A DNA stretch of 32,051 nucleotides from CAZOVB01 sp046541415 (lineage in GTDB: Bacteria > Planctomycetota > Phycisphaerae > SM23-33), in the NCBI GenBank assembly GCA_046541415.1, contig JBKHDI010000044.1, positions 1 to 32,051 of the forward strand, in the 5' to 3' direction. The position numbers and the translations under genes were made by a program. Under the pieces are notes generated by a model that was not told the origin of the DNA, did not search any database, and saw only the letters and a list, made by a program, of their open reading frames with translations. Positions within the stretch are counted from its first letter, which is position 1, and each line of letters opens with the position of its first letter. Below, piece after piece: positions 23,001 to 31,157 of the stretch.

Positions 23001-24902
23001 ATGAATCCCCTCAAATGGGTGCGTAAGATCGGGAAATTCGTCCGCGGCGGCGCCACTCCAGTTCAGATCCTCCTGGCCTGCATCTTCGGGATGATGCTCG
23101 GGCTCGTGCCGGGCTTCAACATGGTCCACGTGACGCTGATTTTCCTGATCCTGACGCTGAATGTCTCGATCGGCCTGGCGATTGCGACCTTCGCGATCGG
23201 CAAGGGGCTGATGTACCCGCTGGCGCCCCTGACAGCCAAACTCGGCCGGTTCGTCATCGAGGACATGGGCATCAGCGGGCTGTTCATCGCAGCCGGCGAC
23301 ACGCCCGTCGTGGCCCTGATGAACCTGTACGTCCATTGCGTCATCGGCGGGATCCTCTTCGCCGTCGTTCTGGGCCTTGTCGTGGGCTTCCTGGTCGCCC
23401 GGATCGTGGTCATGCTGCGAAAGGGGCTGGTCTCGGCCGGGCAGAAGAGCCCGCGCGTGGCCCGGCTGGCGGCCGCCCTGCCGGTCAAGATCATCCTCTT
23501 GCTGCTTTTCGGCCGCCAGAAAAAGCCCCTGGCTGAACTGCTGGCCCAGAAGAACCCCCTGCTGCGCAAGTGGGGGATTGTGGTGGCGGTCGTCTTTGTC
23601 GCCCTGATCGTCGGCGGGGCGACACTGGCAGTCGATTACTACCTCGCCGGTGAGCTGGAAACCCAGCTGGGCAAGGCCAACGGCGCCGAGGTGAATATCG
23701 AACATGCCGACCTCTCGCTGCTGCAAGGCCGTGCCAGGATTGTCAACATCCGCTTCACCAATCCGCAGGACCCGACACAAAACCGCTTCCAGGCCGACGA
23801 AATCAGCGTCGATGTCTCGATCCGCGGGCTGTTGACCAAACGGGCGATCGTCGACGAGATCGTCATTCCCGCTGCCGTGGCCGGCAAGCAGCGCGAGCAG
23901 CCCGGCGATGTCTACCCAGCCCCCGAACCGGACGAACCCGAGAGCCCCGATGACCTCTGGACCTGGCTGAAGGATCCCGAGAAGATCAAGGAGACATTCG
24001 ATCGGCTCAAGACCTACAAGGAGTGGCTCGAGAAGATCCGCGAGCGGATCGAGGCGCGGGACAAGGGCGAAGTGCCACCGCCGGATCCCAACGCACCGTA
24101 CCTCGAACGCTCCAGCCGTCACCTGCTGACCCAGCATCCGACGATCCTGATCCGGCGCATCCGGATCGAGTCGATCCGCTTCGAGGGCGACCAGAACACC
24201 TATCGCCTCGAGGGCAGGCAGATCTCCAGCCATCCTGAACTGGTCCCCGAGCCGATGGCCATTCGCTTCGGCGATGTCACCGGATCCGGTGAACAGACTA
24301 AACTCGGCCAGAACCGGCGGGTTTTCGTGGCTTTCAACTTCCAGCCGGGCCAGATGCACGAGATGGACCTGCTCTGGAACAATCTGCCGATCGGCGGGGC
24401 TATTCAACTGTCGGAGAAATCGCCGGTGCAGATCCAGAAGGGCCTGGCTGTCATCCAGACCAAGGGTGGCTTCTCAGCCGGTAAACTCGACCTGGCCGGC
24501 ATCATCAAGCTCAGTGAATTCGATGGCTCGGTCCGCAAAGATCGCAAGGTGCTGGGCATGGATAACGCCACCGCGCAGCAGGTCCTCCAGCGGGCTTCCG
24601 AGTTGCCCGTTGTCTTGCGGTTGGGTGGCACGCTGACCCGGCCTACCGCCGTAATCGATACGCAGGCAACCACTGCGGCCATGCAGGAGATGCTTCCGCA
24701 GATTTTCCAGAACGTCATCGGCGACCAGCTCCGCCAGCACATTGGCGGGCAGGGCGCCAGCATTCTGGATGGCCTGCTGGGAGGCCGTGGCAAAGAGCCC
24801 GAAAAAGACGGCCAGGACGAGGACCAGCAGGACGACAAGGACGGCGACTCGAAAGAGGACGAGCCACGCAATCCGCTTGGCGACCTGCTTCGCGGCCTGT
24901 AG
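23001..24902 (+). CDS. Fusion of a TIGR03546/DUF2062-like membrane domain and a TIGR03545-like AsmA-type domain
   Basis: The product has 633 residues. Residues 1-170 form a multi-pass membrane domain with the FGMMLGLVPGFN motif (29-40), recalling the DUF2062/TIGR03546 group. A further membrane anchor lies at about 191-213 (KWGIVVAVVFVALIVGGATL). Behind it comes a long periplasmic-type region with AsmA-like features: VNIEHADLSLLQGRARIVNI (231-250), a RFQADEISVDVSIRGLLTKR repeat unit, and a later RIRIESIRFEGD. The C-terminus (about 590-633) is acidic. From memory, TIGR03545 and TIGR03546 are usually encoded as two adjacent genes in outer-membrane bacteria; here they appear as one reading frame. 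AsmA-like proteins are implicated in lipid traffic to the outer membrane, so such a role is plausible but unproven. GGGAGA precedes the ATG. Confidence 0.75.
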   Translation: MNPLKWVRKIGKFVRGGATPVQILLACIFGMMLGLVPGFNMVHVTLIFLILTLNVSIGLAIATFAIGKGLMYPLAPLTAKLGRFVIEDMGISGLFIAAGDTPVVALMNLYVHCVIGGILFAVVLGLVVGFLVARIVVMLRKGLVSAGQKSPRVARLAAALPVKIILLLLFGRQKKPLAELLAQKNPLLRKWGIVVAVVFVALIVGGATLAVDYYLAGELETQLGKANGAEVNIEHADLSLLQGRARIVNIRFTNPQDPTQNRFQADEISVDVSIRGLLTKRAIVDEIVIPAAVAGKQREQPGDVYPAPEPDEPESPDDLWTWLKDPEKIKETFDRLKTYKEWLEKIRERIEARDKGEVPPPDPNAPYLERSSRHLLTQHPTILIRRIRIESIRFEGDQNTYRLEGRQISSHPELVPEPMAIRFGDVTGSGEQTKLGQNRRVFVAFNFQPGQMHEMDLLWNNLPIGGAIQLSEKSPVQIQKGLAVIQTKGGFSAGKLDLAGIIKLSEFDGSVRKDRKVLGMDNATAQQVLQRASELPVVLRLGGTLTRPTAVIDTQATTAAMQEMLPQIFQNVIGDQLRQHIGGQGASILDGLLGGRGKEPEKDGQDEDQQDDKDGDSKEDEPRNPLGDLLRGL

Positions 24903-24922
24903 TTTCCATATCGCATCCGGGC

Positions 24923-24940
24923 GCTGTGCATTGGCGCAGC
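24923..24940 (+). terminator. Weak hairpin after the fused membrane protein gene
   Basis: GCTGTGC (24923-24929) and GCGCAGC (24934-24940) form a 7-bp stem with one G-U pair and an ATTG loop, about 20 nt after the stop codon. No T-run follows, so this is only a possible terminator. Confidence 0.3.
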
Positions 24941-25093
24941 TGGACGAGAGGCCTATGATGCCCTCATCCACTGCCGCCGCATGACGGCGCCCCGAACAGC
25001 TGCCAGCCCGCAGCTGCCCATGATGCTTCAGCGCCCGGACACCGACTCGCGGCGAGCCTGAGAACTGCCTGGAAAACCTGCAAGATCCGAACC

Positions 25094-25477
25094 ATGGCCC
25101 GTCTGGCCCAGGGGTCGCTGCGCCGGACGGACCCCGAAAAAGTCACCCAGCAGGGACAGGCCGCGGCGATCAAAGCCTTGCGACGGGCCGCTTCGAAGAT
25201 GCCCGCCTACCGAGACCTGCTCAACCGCCACGGCGTAGATCCAGCCTCGGTCTGCACCGCCGCGGACTTTGCCGTCTTGCCGACGACGGACAAACACAGC
25301 CTCTTTGCCGCCTGGTCCATCGAGGATCTTCAGGTGGCCGATTCTGGCAGAATCTCGGCGGTCTATACTTCCGCTGCATTGTCGCAACCCACAGCCTGTC
25401 GCCTGGTCGCCTACCTGAGCTACACCGAAGCGCAGGATCTGCCCTACCAGCGCAAGTTCCGCTACCTGGAAGGATGA
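25094..25477 (+). pseudogene. Truncated phenylacetate-CoA-ligase-like (AMP-binding) fragment
   Basis: The frame encodes 127 residues. Residues 22-65 (AAAIKALRRAASKMPAYRD, then LLNRHGVDPASV and a DFAVLPTTDK block) look like the N-terminus of phenylacetate-CoA ligase-like adenylating enzymes, which are usually over 400 residues. The equivalent of the phosphate-binding loop (family pattern YTSSGxSG) reads VYTSAALSQP, and the sequence loses resemblance there and stops 30 residues later. No continuation is apparent in the other plus-strand frames downstream. It is most likely a decayed gene. A genuine small protein cannot be excluded, since the frame is open and begins with ATG, but no clear ribosome site precedes it. 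Confidence 0.5.
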
Positions 25478-25760
25478 CCCAGCCCGCTTCTGCGGCTGCG
25501 TCCGGCCTGCGCCGGTGCCCTTTGTCCTTGTCTTCGGTAAATCGGAGACTTAGGATCTGCCCCGTGAAGATACACGATTTCGTTTCCAGAATATCTCCGT
25601 CGGGTCGGGTCTGCATGCAGTGGCGCTTTCTGAGGAAGACCGGCTGCTGCCCGCTGGCGGCCAGATCCCATCGCGGCCGGGGCCGGGACCGGAGCAGGGC
25701 ATCGACCGGGCCGGGTGACGTCGGGCCTTCCCATGGACAGGTCGACCAGGGGGTCTGTGC
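25478..25760. other. Gene-free stretch before the glycan region
   Basis: I see no convincing protein or RNA gene here. A short plus-strand frame (25474-25764) has no recognisable content. With the ligase fragment before it, the stretch from 24903 to 25760 looks like a degraded junction between the envelope genes and the glycan cluster. Confidence 0.4.
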
Positions 25761-26930
25761 GTGAAGAAGTCATTGTCCTTTCTGGCTGCGAAGTTGTCCC
25801 GAATGGCGTTCGGGAGGTATGGAGACCGAGGCGGTTGGTGCGGGAGCATCTCGGGCCCGCTGGTGAGCATCGTGGTCCCGAACTACAACGGACGGGCCTA
25901 TCTGGCGGCCTGTCTGGAGAGCATTCGATCGCAGGACTACCGCGACTGGCAGTGCTTGTTTGTCGACGATGGATCGGGGGATGATTCGGTGGAAATCGCC
26001 GAGGGGTTCGCCCGGGAAGATTCGCGGTTCCAGGTTCTCCTGATGGACAGCAACCGGGGTCCGGCAGCGGCGAGGAACCGGGGCCTGGAGGCAGCAACCG
26101 GCCGGTATGTGGTCTTCCAGGACAGCGATGACCTGATGTTGCCGAGCTCGATTTCCACCCGAGTCGGGGCCGTGGAGGCCTGCGGTCGAGCATCGCTGGG
26201 TGGGAGCTACTGCAAGTTCATACCGATGAGGGAGGACGGCGAGCCGTTCGTGCCGGCCTGGCGGTTGCGCGGGTTGTGGCAGACGCCGGAGATCAGCTGG
26301 CTGGATACCGCCCCGCAGTGCCCGATGCAGCTGTCGGCGGCCCTGTTCGCGGCGGGGGCGGTTCGCCAGGCGGGGGGCTTTGATGAAAACATTGTGCATG
26401 GGGCGGAGGACTGGGAGTTCTTCCTCCGATTCCTCCGGTACGGGCACAGGCTGGCAGGAACCGGCACGTGCGGCTGCCTGTATCGATCTCGGCCTGCAAG
26501 TCGGGCGCGTTCGGAGTCCGGTGCCCTGTTCGACACGGCCCGGTGGATGCATGAAGCGGCTGAGTCGCCGGCAGAGGGCGGGGACGACGGGTCCGGGGCG
26601 TTCTTTTTCTCCCAGCCGGTGTGGTGGTACAAGACGCGGCTGGCCTTGTTCCGGGCGCAGATCCGCTACGCGATGGTGGCGCACCTGCAGAATCAGGTCG
26701 ATCAGTTTGAGCGGATTCTCTCTGCGTGTCACCCGCACCTGCTGGACTGCGTGCGTCACATGCAGTACGACAGCTGGATCGAGCAGACGGTGTTGCGGTT
26801 CCTGTGTCACTACCACGGCCTGGCCGAGCAGGAGTCGGTTGAGGCCTTGCCTGGGCCGCTGCGGGGACAGTACGCCGATTGCGCAAGGGCGATTCGAGAG
26901 TTCCTGGCCCTGCCGGCGGAGGGTGGTTGA
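25761..26930 (+). CDS. Family 2 glycosyltransferase
   Basis: The product has 389 residues. The GT-A fold is clear from residue 34: PLVSIVVPNYNGRAYLAACL, CLFVDDGSGDDS (66-77), NRGPAAARNRGLE (98-110), and the metal-binding DSDD at 121-124. GAEDWEFFLRFLRYG later in the domain carries the acidic ED pair usual in the acceptor region. About residues 265-389 form a helical C-terminal extension of unknown role. The start is GTG at 25761 with GGGGG upstream. It transfers a sugar from an activated donor to a growing glycan or lipid; donor and acceptor are unknown. It is convergent with the minus-strand cluster, whose last stop lies 1 bp away. Confidence 0.88.
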   Translation: MKKSLSFLAAKLSRMAFGRYGDRGGWCGSISGPLVSIVVPNYNGRAYLAACLESIRSQDYRDWQCLFVDDGSGDDSVEIAEGFAREDSRFQVLLMDSNRGPAAARNRGLEAATGRYVVFQDSDDLMLPSSISTRVGAVEACGRASLGGSYCKFIPMREDGEPFVPAWRLRGLWQTPEISWLDTAPQCPMQLSAALFAAGAVRQAGGFDENIVHGAEDWEFFLRFLRYGHRLAGTGTCGCLYRSRPASRARSESGALFDTARWMHEAAESPAEGGDDGSGAFFFSQPVWWYKTRLALFRAQIRYAMVAHLQNQVDQFERILSACHPHLLDCVRHMQYDSWIEQTVLRFLCHYHGLAEQESVEALPGPLRGQYADCARAIREFLALPAEGG

Positions 26931-26931
26931 G

Positions 26932-27834
26932 TCAGCGCGCGTTGGATGTACGGCCCATGCGGATGCGTTGGATGAGCATTCCCAGGTTCCTCCAGAACTT
27001 TACCGCCCTGAGAGCCTGGGCAGCGGTTCTGGGAGCTGAAAAGGCCCATCGCCAGTTCCCCGGCTGGAGGATCCACCGTGCCAGATGTTTCAGCGATACC
27101 TGGCTACCGATTCCGTGACTCCGGGTGACCACGTCGGAAATGCCCTGCCAATATACCCGTCGGCGGAACCACGGCCAGTTGGTTCGGGCCGCGGGGATAT
27201 GGTGGTCGACCTGTGCGTCGGGTTCGTACCAGCTGAGCAGGCCCTGGCTATGGAGGCGGAATCGCAGTTCGAACTCTTCGTTGCTCAGCAGGCTTTTGCC
27301 CTTTCTCCCCGAATCGGTGGCAAAGCCTCCGGCGGCCTGCACGGCATCGCGTTTGAAGGCGATGTTCACCCCGGGAAGCATTTTCTCCAATGGGGCAAAA
27401 AAGCCCTCGGGTCCCCAGTCCACCACGGACAGGTAGCGTTGCAGGTCTGTATTCAGCCAGGCTGGCGGGGAGGTCTGCCAGAGCGGGCGGACTGGGCCGG
27501 AGACGCAGCCGATCCGGTCGGGCTGTCTGTCGAAGGCGGTGCAGATGGCCTCTGCCCAGTGGGGCCTGACCTGGGCATCGTCGTCGATGAAGGCGATGTA
27601 CCGGCCGTCCGCTTCGCTGCACGCGCGGTTTCTGGCGTGGGAGAGCCCCAGTTGCGGTTCGGGGATGTATCGGACGTTGAAGCTGTCGCAGATCGCGTGG
27701 ATGCTGTCCTGGCAGGCGTTGTCGACCACGAACAGCTGCCAGGGGTGGCTGCACTGCTGGCGGGCGAGGCTTTCCAGGGCCAGCTTGAGCAGTTCGGGCC
27801 GATCGTAGGTGCAGATCGCGACGGAGAGCTTCAT
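26932..27834 (-). CDS. Family 2 glycosyltransferase
   Basis: The product has 300 residues. The GT-A domain is complete: LSVAICTYDRPELLKLALES at the N-terminus, LFVVDNACQDS, GLSHARNRACSEADGRYIAF, and the metal-binding DDD at 84-86. A GVNIAFKRDAVQAAGGF block and LLSNEEFELRFRLHSQG follow, with a basic, aromatic C-terminus. The long minus-strand frame covering 29166-26932 is in part this gene and in part a shadow of the next one. ATG 27834 is the true start, overlapping the stop of the upstream gene by 4 nt (ATGA). It is the last gene of the minus-strand glycan operon in this window. Donor and acceptor are unknown. Confidence 0.88.
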   Translation of the reverse strand: MKLSVAICTYDRPELLKLALESLARQQCSHPWQLFVVDNACQDSIHAICDSFNVRYIPEPQLGLSHARNRACSEADGRYIAFIDDDAQVRPHWAEAICTAFDRQPDRIGCVSGPVRPLWQTSPPAWLNTDLQRYLSVVDWGPEGFFAPLEKMLPGVNIAFKRDAVQAAGGFATDSGRKGKSLLSNEEFELRFRLHSQGLLSWYEPDAQVDHHIPAARTNWPWFRRRVYWQGISDVVTRSHGIGSQVSLKHLARWILQPGNWRWAFSAPRTAAQALRAVKFWRNLGMLIQRIRMGRTSNAR

Positions 27835-29306
27835 CTGGTTCTGATGGCCCGGGCCCCGAGCCGCCGGAGCTTGCCCCAGAGCCTGGGCAGGAAGTTCCTG
27901 CAGGTGAGGTTCCGCCTGGCCAGTTTGTGCTGCACGGCCCAGTACCACCAGATCCGCATCCGCTTGCAGAAGACGGAGAGCCTGGCCTGGTCCCGCCAGC
28001 CGAACCGGTGGTCCGGGTGTTTGACGGTCCAGGTGTAGTCGACCAGGGGGTAGGTATCGAGGAAGGTGCTGATGGTGGCGTTGTAGATTTCCCGTCCGTG
28101 GCTGCGAAAGATCTCCCGGACGCGCTGGTGTGTTTCGCGCATGCGGGCCCGTTCGCGTTCGCCGTCGGGGATCCGTGCGCTGTAGTTCGGGTCGAAGTGG
28201 TTCGGATCGCTCTTGGCGTCGCTGCCGGAGGTGACCCAGTTCAGGTCGGCACCCAGGATGATAACAGGGTCGAACCCGAGGTGGAAGGCCAGCTGCAAAG
28301 CCGCGTTCATCGTCGTGCCGGTCTTGGAGATGTACTGGGCGGCGTTGGTGGAAAAGGTCCCGTCGGTACCGATCTGCTGTTCGGTGATCGAATCCAGCCA
28401 GATGACGTTGCCGGGTTCGTGGACGGCGTGGGCGTACCGTCTCCAGATGAAGGAGGTGGTCTGCGGGCAGGCGACGGCCTGGGTTACCGACTGCTGCCAC
28501 GGCTCGCCCCAGTTGGGGTTGTCGACGTTGTCGGACATGTACACGTAGTAGGAAGGGCGCCAGGATGTGCGGTCGTAGAGCAGGCTGATGCGGTTCATGG
28601 CGATGGTCTGCTCGCCGGCGATCAGGTCGAGGTCGGTCAGGTTGAGGCTCGGCCCGTTGCCGATGATGAAGCACCGCTGGCCCTTGTGTTTGTCTTTCAG
28701 GGACGCCAGTTCCGAATGCGGTTTGTGGATGCAGGCTTGGCCCTGGCTGACATACCAGTCCAGGTCTCGGGCTTTGCAGAACGCCTCGCAGGCCAGGTCG
28801 ACCTGGCAGGCCTTGCGGCCTCCGAATCGGCCCCCGATGATACTCCCGCCATGGCAATCGTAATCGTCCAGGAGCATCAGGCCGCCGGGGCGGATTTTGT
28901 CCCACCAGAGCTCCATATCTCGCAGGGCGTACTCGAACTGGTGGTTCCCGTCGATGGAGACGACATCGAGGTCGCCATCGACCTGGTCGACGGCCTGGTG
29001 GGAGAACGCGCGGATCAATCTGGCCCGATCCCCGAACGGCTCGAGACGGCTGCAGGCGCGCTGGTAGACCTCCTCCCAGTCCTGATCTGTCTGCCAGAGT
29101 CCCATTTTCCGGTCGAGGTAGCCTTCCTGGAAGGACGGGTCGGGGGACTGCTGGTACTTCTGCCACGGGTCGACGCCTATATACTCCGAGACGTTGGGCA
29201 AGGAGAGGTACTTGACGGCGGACTTGGCCTGGGCAACGCCGATCTCGACAATGCGGGCATTGTCGATGGAACGGATCAACTGCAGGACATAGGGGGTCGC
29301 GCCCAT
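27831..29306 (-). CDS. Fusion of a class I SAM-dependent methyltransferase and a DUF115 (MptE-like) domain
   Basis: The product has 491 residues. The N-terminal half is a class I methyltransferase of the Methyltransf_24 kind: VEIGVAQAKSA (20-30) as motif I, VDPWQKYQ, then DVVSIDGNHQFEYALRDMEL and IRPGGLMLLDDYD (138-150). The C-terminal half opens with GQRCFIIGNGPSLNLTDLDL (209-228), then TIAMNRISLLYD and a later GFDPVIILGADLNW, the pattern of DUF115. DUF115 is shared by MptE, by Maf flagellin glycosyltransferases and by proteins in surface-glycan clusters. The fusion suggests that one protein methylates and transfers, or recognises, a glycan component. GGAGG at the end of the upstream gene serves as ribosome site, and the downstream GT2 overlaps by 4 nt. 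Confidence 0.75.
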   Translation of the reverse strand: MGATPYVLQLIRSIDNARIVEIGVAQAKSAVKYLSLPNVSEYIGVDPWQKYQQSPDPSFQEGYLDRKMGLWQTDQDWEEVYQRACSRLEPFGDRARLIRAFSHQAVDQVDGDLDVVSIDGNHQFEYALRDMELWWDKIRPGGLMLLDDYDCHGGSIIGGRFGGRKACQVDLACEAFCKARDLDWYVSQGQACIHKPHSELASLKDKHKGQRCFIIGNGPSLNLTDLDLIAGEQTIAMNRISLLYDRTSWRPSYYVYMSDNVDNPNWGEPWQQSVTQAVACPQTTSFIWRRYAHAVHEPGNVIWLDSITEQQIGTDGTFSTNAAQYISKTGTTMNAALQLAFHLGFDPVIILGADLNWVTSGSDAKSDPNHFDPNYSARIPDGERERARMRETHQRVREIFRSHGREIYNATISTFLDTYPLVDYTWTVKHPDHRFGWRDQARLSVFCKRMRIWWYWAVQHKLARRNLTCRNFLPRLWGKLRRLGARAIRTR

Positions 29307-29310
29307 ACGG

Positions 29311-30108
29311 CTAAGCCTCCAAGAAGCTGGCTGTCTGCGTCAGGGAGTCCAGTCGGTCGAACGGCAGGGCCGACAGGGGGGAATACAGCCTGACTTGCAT
29401 CTGTTTCTTCTTCGCCCATGCAAGATAGTGGGGCACGGTGCGCTTGGCAAATTCAAACTCCCTGGGATCGACGCTGTAGTGTCTGGAGTCCTGTTTCTGG
29501 TTCTCGTCGTAGAAATGGTATCGGCCTTCCGGATTCATGTCAAAGCCGACGATCACCAGCCGTCTGCAGCCGAGATAGGCGGGCAGCTGGAGGCCCATTT
29601 CGAAAAGGATGCCGATTCCCCACGGCCTTTCCCAGCTTCGGGAAAGCTCCCACCGGTCGTACTGGTTGGTCACGAAGAGGGCCTGGTCCCAGTCGTATCG
29701 GCGGATGGGGTAGTGGATTTCGCAGGGGTGGTCTTCCAGGTACTTCGAGACGCTCAGGCGGATGGTCGGGGCGGGGTAGTGGTACGTCTTCATCCGACAT
29801 TCGTTGAACAAGTGGAAATCGGGAAGGGCGCCGGTCAGGTCGATCGCCTGCTTGACGGCAATTATGACGTGGCGGGAGGCCAACTGCTCCAGTTGCTCGG
29901 ACCAGACCTGCTGGAGCGAGGGGCCGCAGGTCAGGAGGATCGCGCTGCGGCCACGGTAGGCCCCGGCCAGGTGGCGATGACGCTGCTGCCAGACTCTCAT
30001 GCGCATCTCGTGGGCTCTGGCGGGGGAGGCCTTTTCGAGCAGGTCGGCGAGCTTCAGCTTCCAGCCGCCGCCCAGGCGTCGTCTGATTGTCCGGGTAAGA
30101 TCAAGCAT
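29311..30108 (-). CDS. DUF115/MptE-like (Maf-related) protein
   Basis: The product has 265 residues. GRSAILLTCGPSLQQV (53-68) matches the nucleotide-binding entry of DUF115, and HVIIAVKQAIDLTGALPDFH (80-99) matches the following block. RRLVIVGFDMNP and HFYDENQ later in the protein fit the same fold, which also resembles sialyltransferase-like (GT42) proteins. It is a diverged paralogue of the C-terminal half of its downstream neighbour. The start overlaps the end of the GT4 gene by 8 nt, and a 4-nt gap separates it from the fusion gene. A glycosyltransferase or nucleotide-sugar-using role in the glycan cluster is likely; the exact reaction is unknown. Confidence 0.68.
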   Translation of the reverse strand: MLDLTRTIRRRLGGGWKLKLADLLEKASPARAHEMRMRVWQQRHRHLAGAYRGRSAILLTCGPSLQQVWSEQLEQLASRHVIIAVKQAIDLTGALPDFHLFNECRMKTYHYPAPTIRLSVSKYLEDHPCEIHYPIRRYDWDQALFVTNQYDRWELSRSWERPWGIGILFEMGLQLPAYLGCRRLVIVGFDMNPEGRYHFYDENQKQDSRHYSVDPREFEFAKRTVPHYLAWAKKKQMQVRLYSPLSALPFDRLDSLTQTASFLEA

Positions 30109-31084
30109 GCAGGCCCCGGTAGAATGTCAGGTACTTCTGTGTCATGGCTTCGATGCTGTACTGTCGGCCCCGTTGGATGATATCGTCCCGGCACAAGGTG
30201 TCCAGCTTGTCGACCGCCTGAGCTATTTGTTCGGGGGTTTCGGCGAAGAAGCCCGTCCTGCCATCGAGCACGGTCTCTCCGCATCCTCCGCAGCCGGTGG
30301 TGATGACGGGACAGCCGCAGGCCATGGCTTCGACCGGCGCAAGTCCGAACGGCTCGGTGTACTGGCTCAGGTACACCAGGCCGTGGGCGGCGCGGTATGC
30401 CGCTGCCAGCTGCGCCGGTTCCATCTCGCCCAGCCAGCGGCAACGGGGCAGGATCTGCTCTGCATAGGCCTCGTCGGGCAGGGGTCCGGCGATGTGCAGT
30501 TCCCTGCCGGCCAGTCGACAGGCCTCGACGGCCAAGTGCACGCCCTTGTCCGGCGTGACTCGCCCTGCATAGAGCAGATGCCCCTGGCGGGTGCGGTCCG
30601 AGACCGGGCCGAATATGTCCAGGTCGATCCCATGTGCTGCGACGCTGCCGGGATGGCCGATCTTCTCGGCAAGGGCCTTGGACGGGTAGATCACGTTGCG
30701 GTTCAGCCCGGTTCGCTTCCAGTGGGCGGTTTCGACGAAAGTTCTTCGTTGCCGCCAGAGCCACCCTAGTCGGGGCCGGAGCAAGGCCCATTGGCCGTCG
30801 TGGTGCAGGTGGATGATGTCACCGGGGGCAGCCTGTGATTTCAGCCCTGCGACGATAGCGTCGATGTGGGCGGGGCTGTTGGGCTCGAAGACCCCCTCCT
30901 TGGGCCCGGGCGAGGGTTCGGGCAGGGTCCGGACCTGCCGGGCCCCTTCGAACCCCAGCGTCCCGGGGCAGTAGCAGGTTACCCCGGCTCCGGCAGCAAC
31001 CAGCCCGCGCGTCAGATTGGAGATCACCTGCTCGATGCCCCCATACCGAACCGGCGGAAGGGGGTTGCAACTCAGGCTGATCAT
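30101..31084 (-). CDS. Family 4 (GT-B) glycosyltransferase
   Basis: The product has 327 residues. It begins MISLSCNPLPPVRYGGIEQV, the usual GT4 N-terminus with the GGIE loop. The C-terminal domain has LLYAGRVTPDKGVHLAVEA and the donor-binding EPFGLAPVEAMACGCPVI, with the E-x7-E pair at Glu244 and Glu252, then GCGETVLDGRTGFF. A longer open frame reaches 31276, but its first 64 residues are Ser/Thr-rich shadow sequence overlapping the next gene; ATG 31084 starts the conserved domain. It is smaller than the usual 350-400, with a compact N-terminal half. It transfers a sugar, from a nucleotide-sugar donor in most GT4 members, within the glycan operon. Confidence 0.86.
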   Translation of the reverse strand: MISLSCNPLPPVRYGGIEQVISNLTRGLVAAGAGVTCYCPGTLGFEGARQVRTLPEPSPGPKEGVFEPNSPAHIDAIVAGLKSQAAPGDIIHLHHDGQWALLRPRLGWLWRQRRTFVETAHWKRTGLNRNVIYPSKALAEKIGHPGSVAAHGIDLDIFGPVSDRTRQGHLLYAGRVTPDKGVHLAVEACRLAGRELHIAGPLPDEAYAEQILPRCRWLGEMEPAQLAAAYRAAHGLVYLSQYTEPFGLAPVEAMACGCPVITTGCGGCGETVLDGRTGFFAETPEQIAQAVDKLDTLCRDDIIQRGRQYSIEAMTQKYLTFYRGLHA

Positions 31085-31157
31085 GTGGATCCGCGATTCT
31101 ATGGGGCCGCTGGATCCTGCCGTTCGTTTGCACCACGCCATGGGTCGGGTCCCTGAA

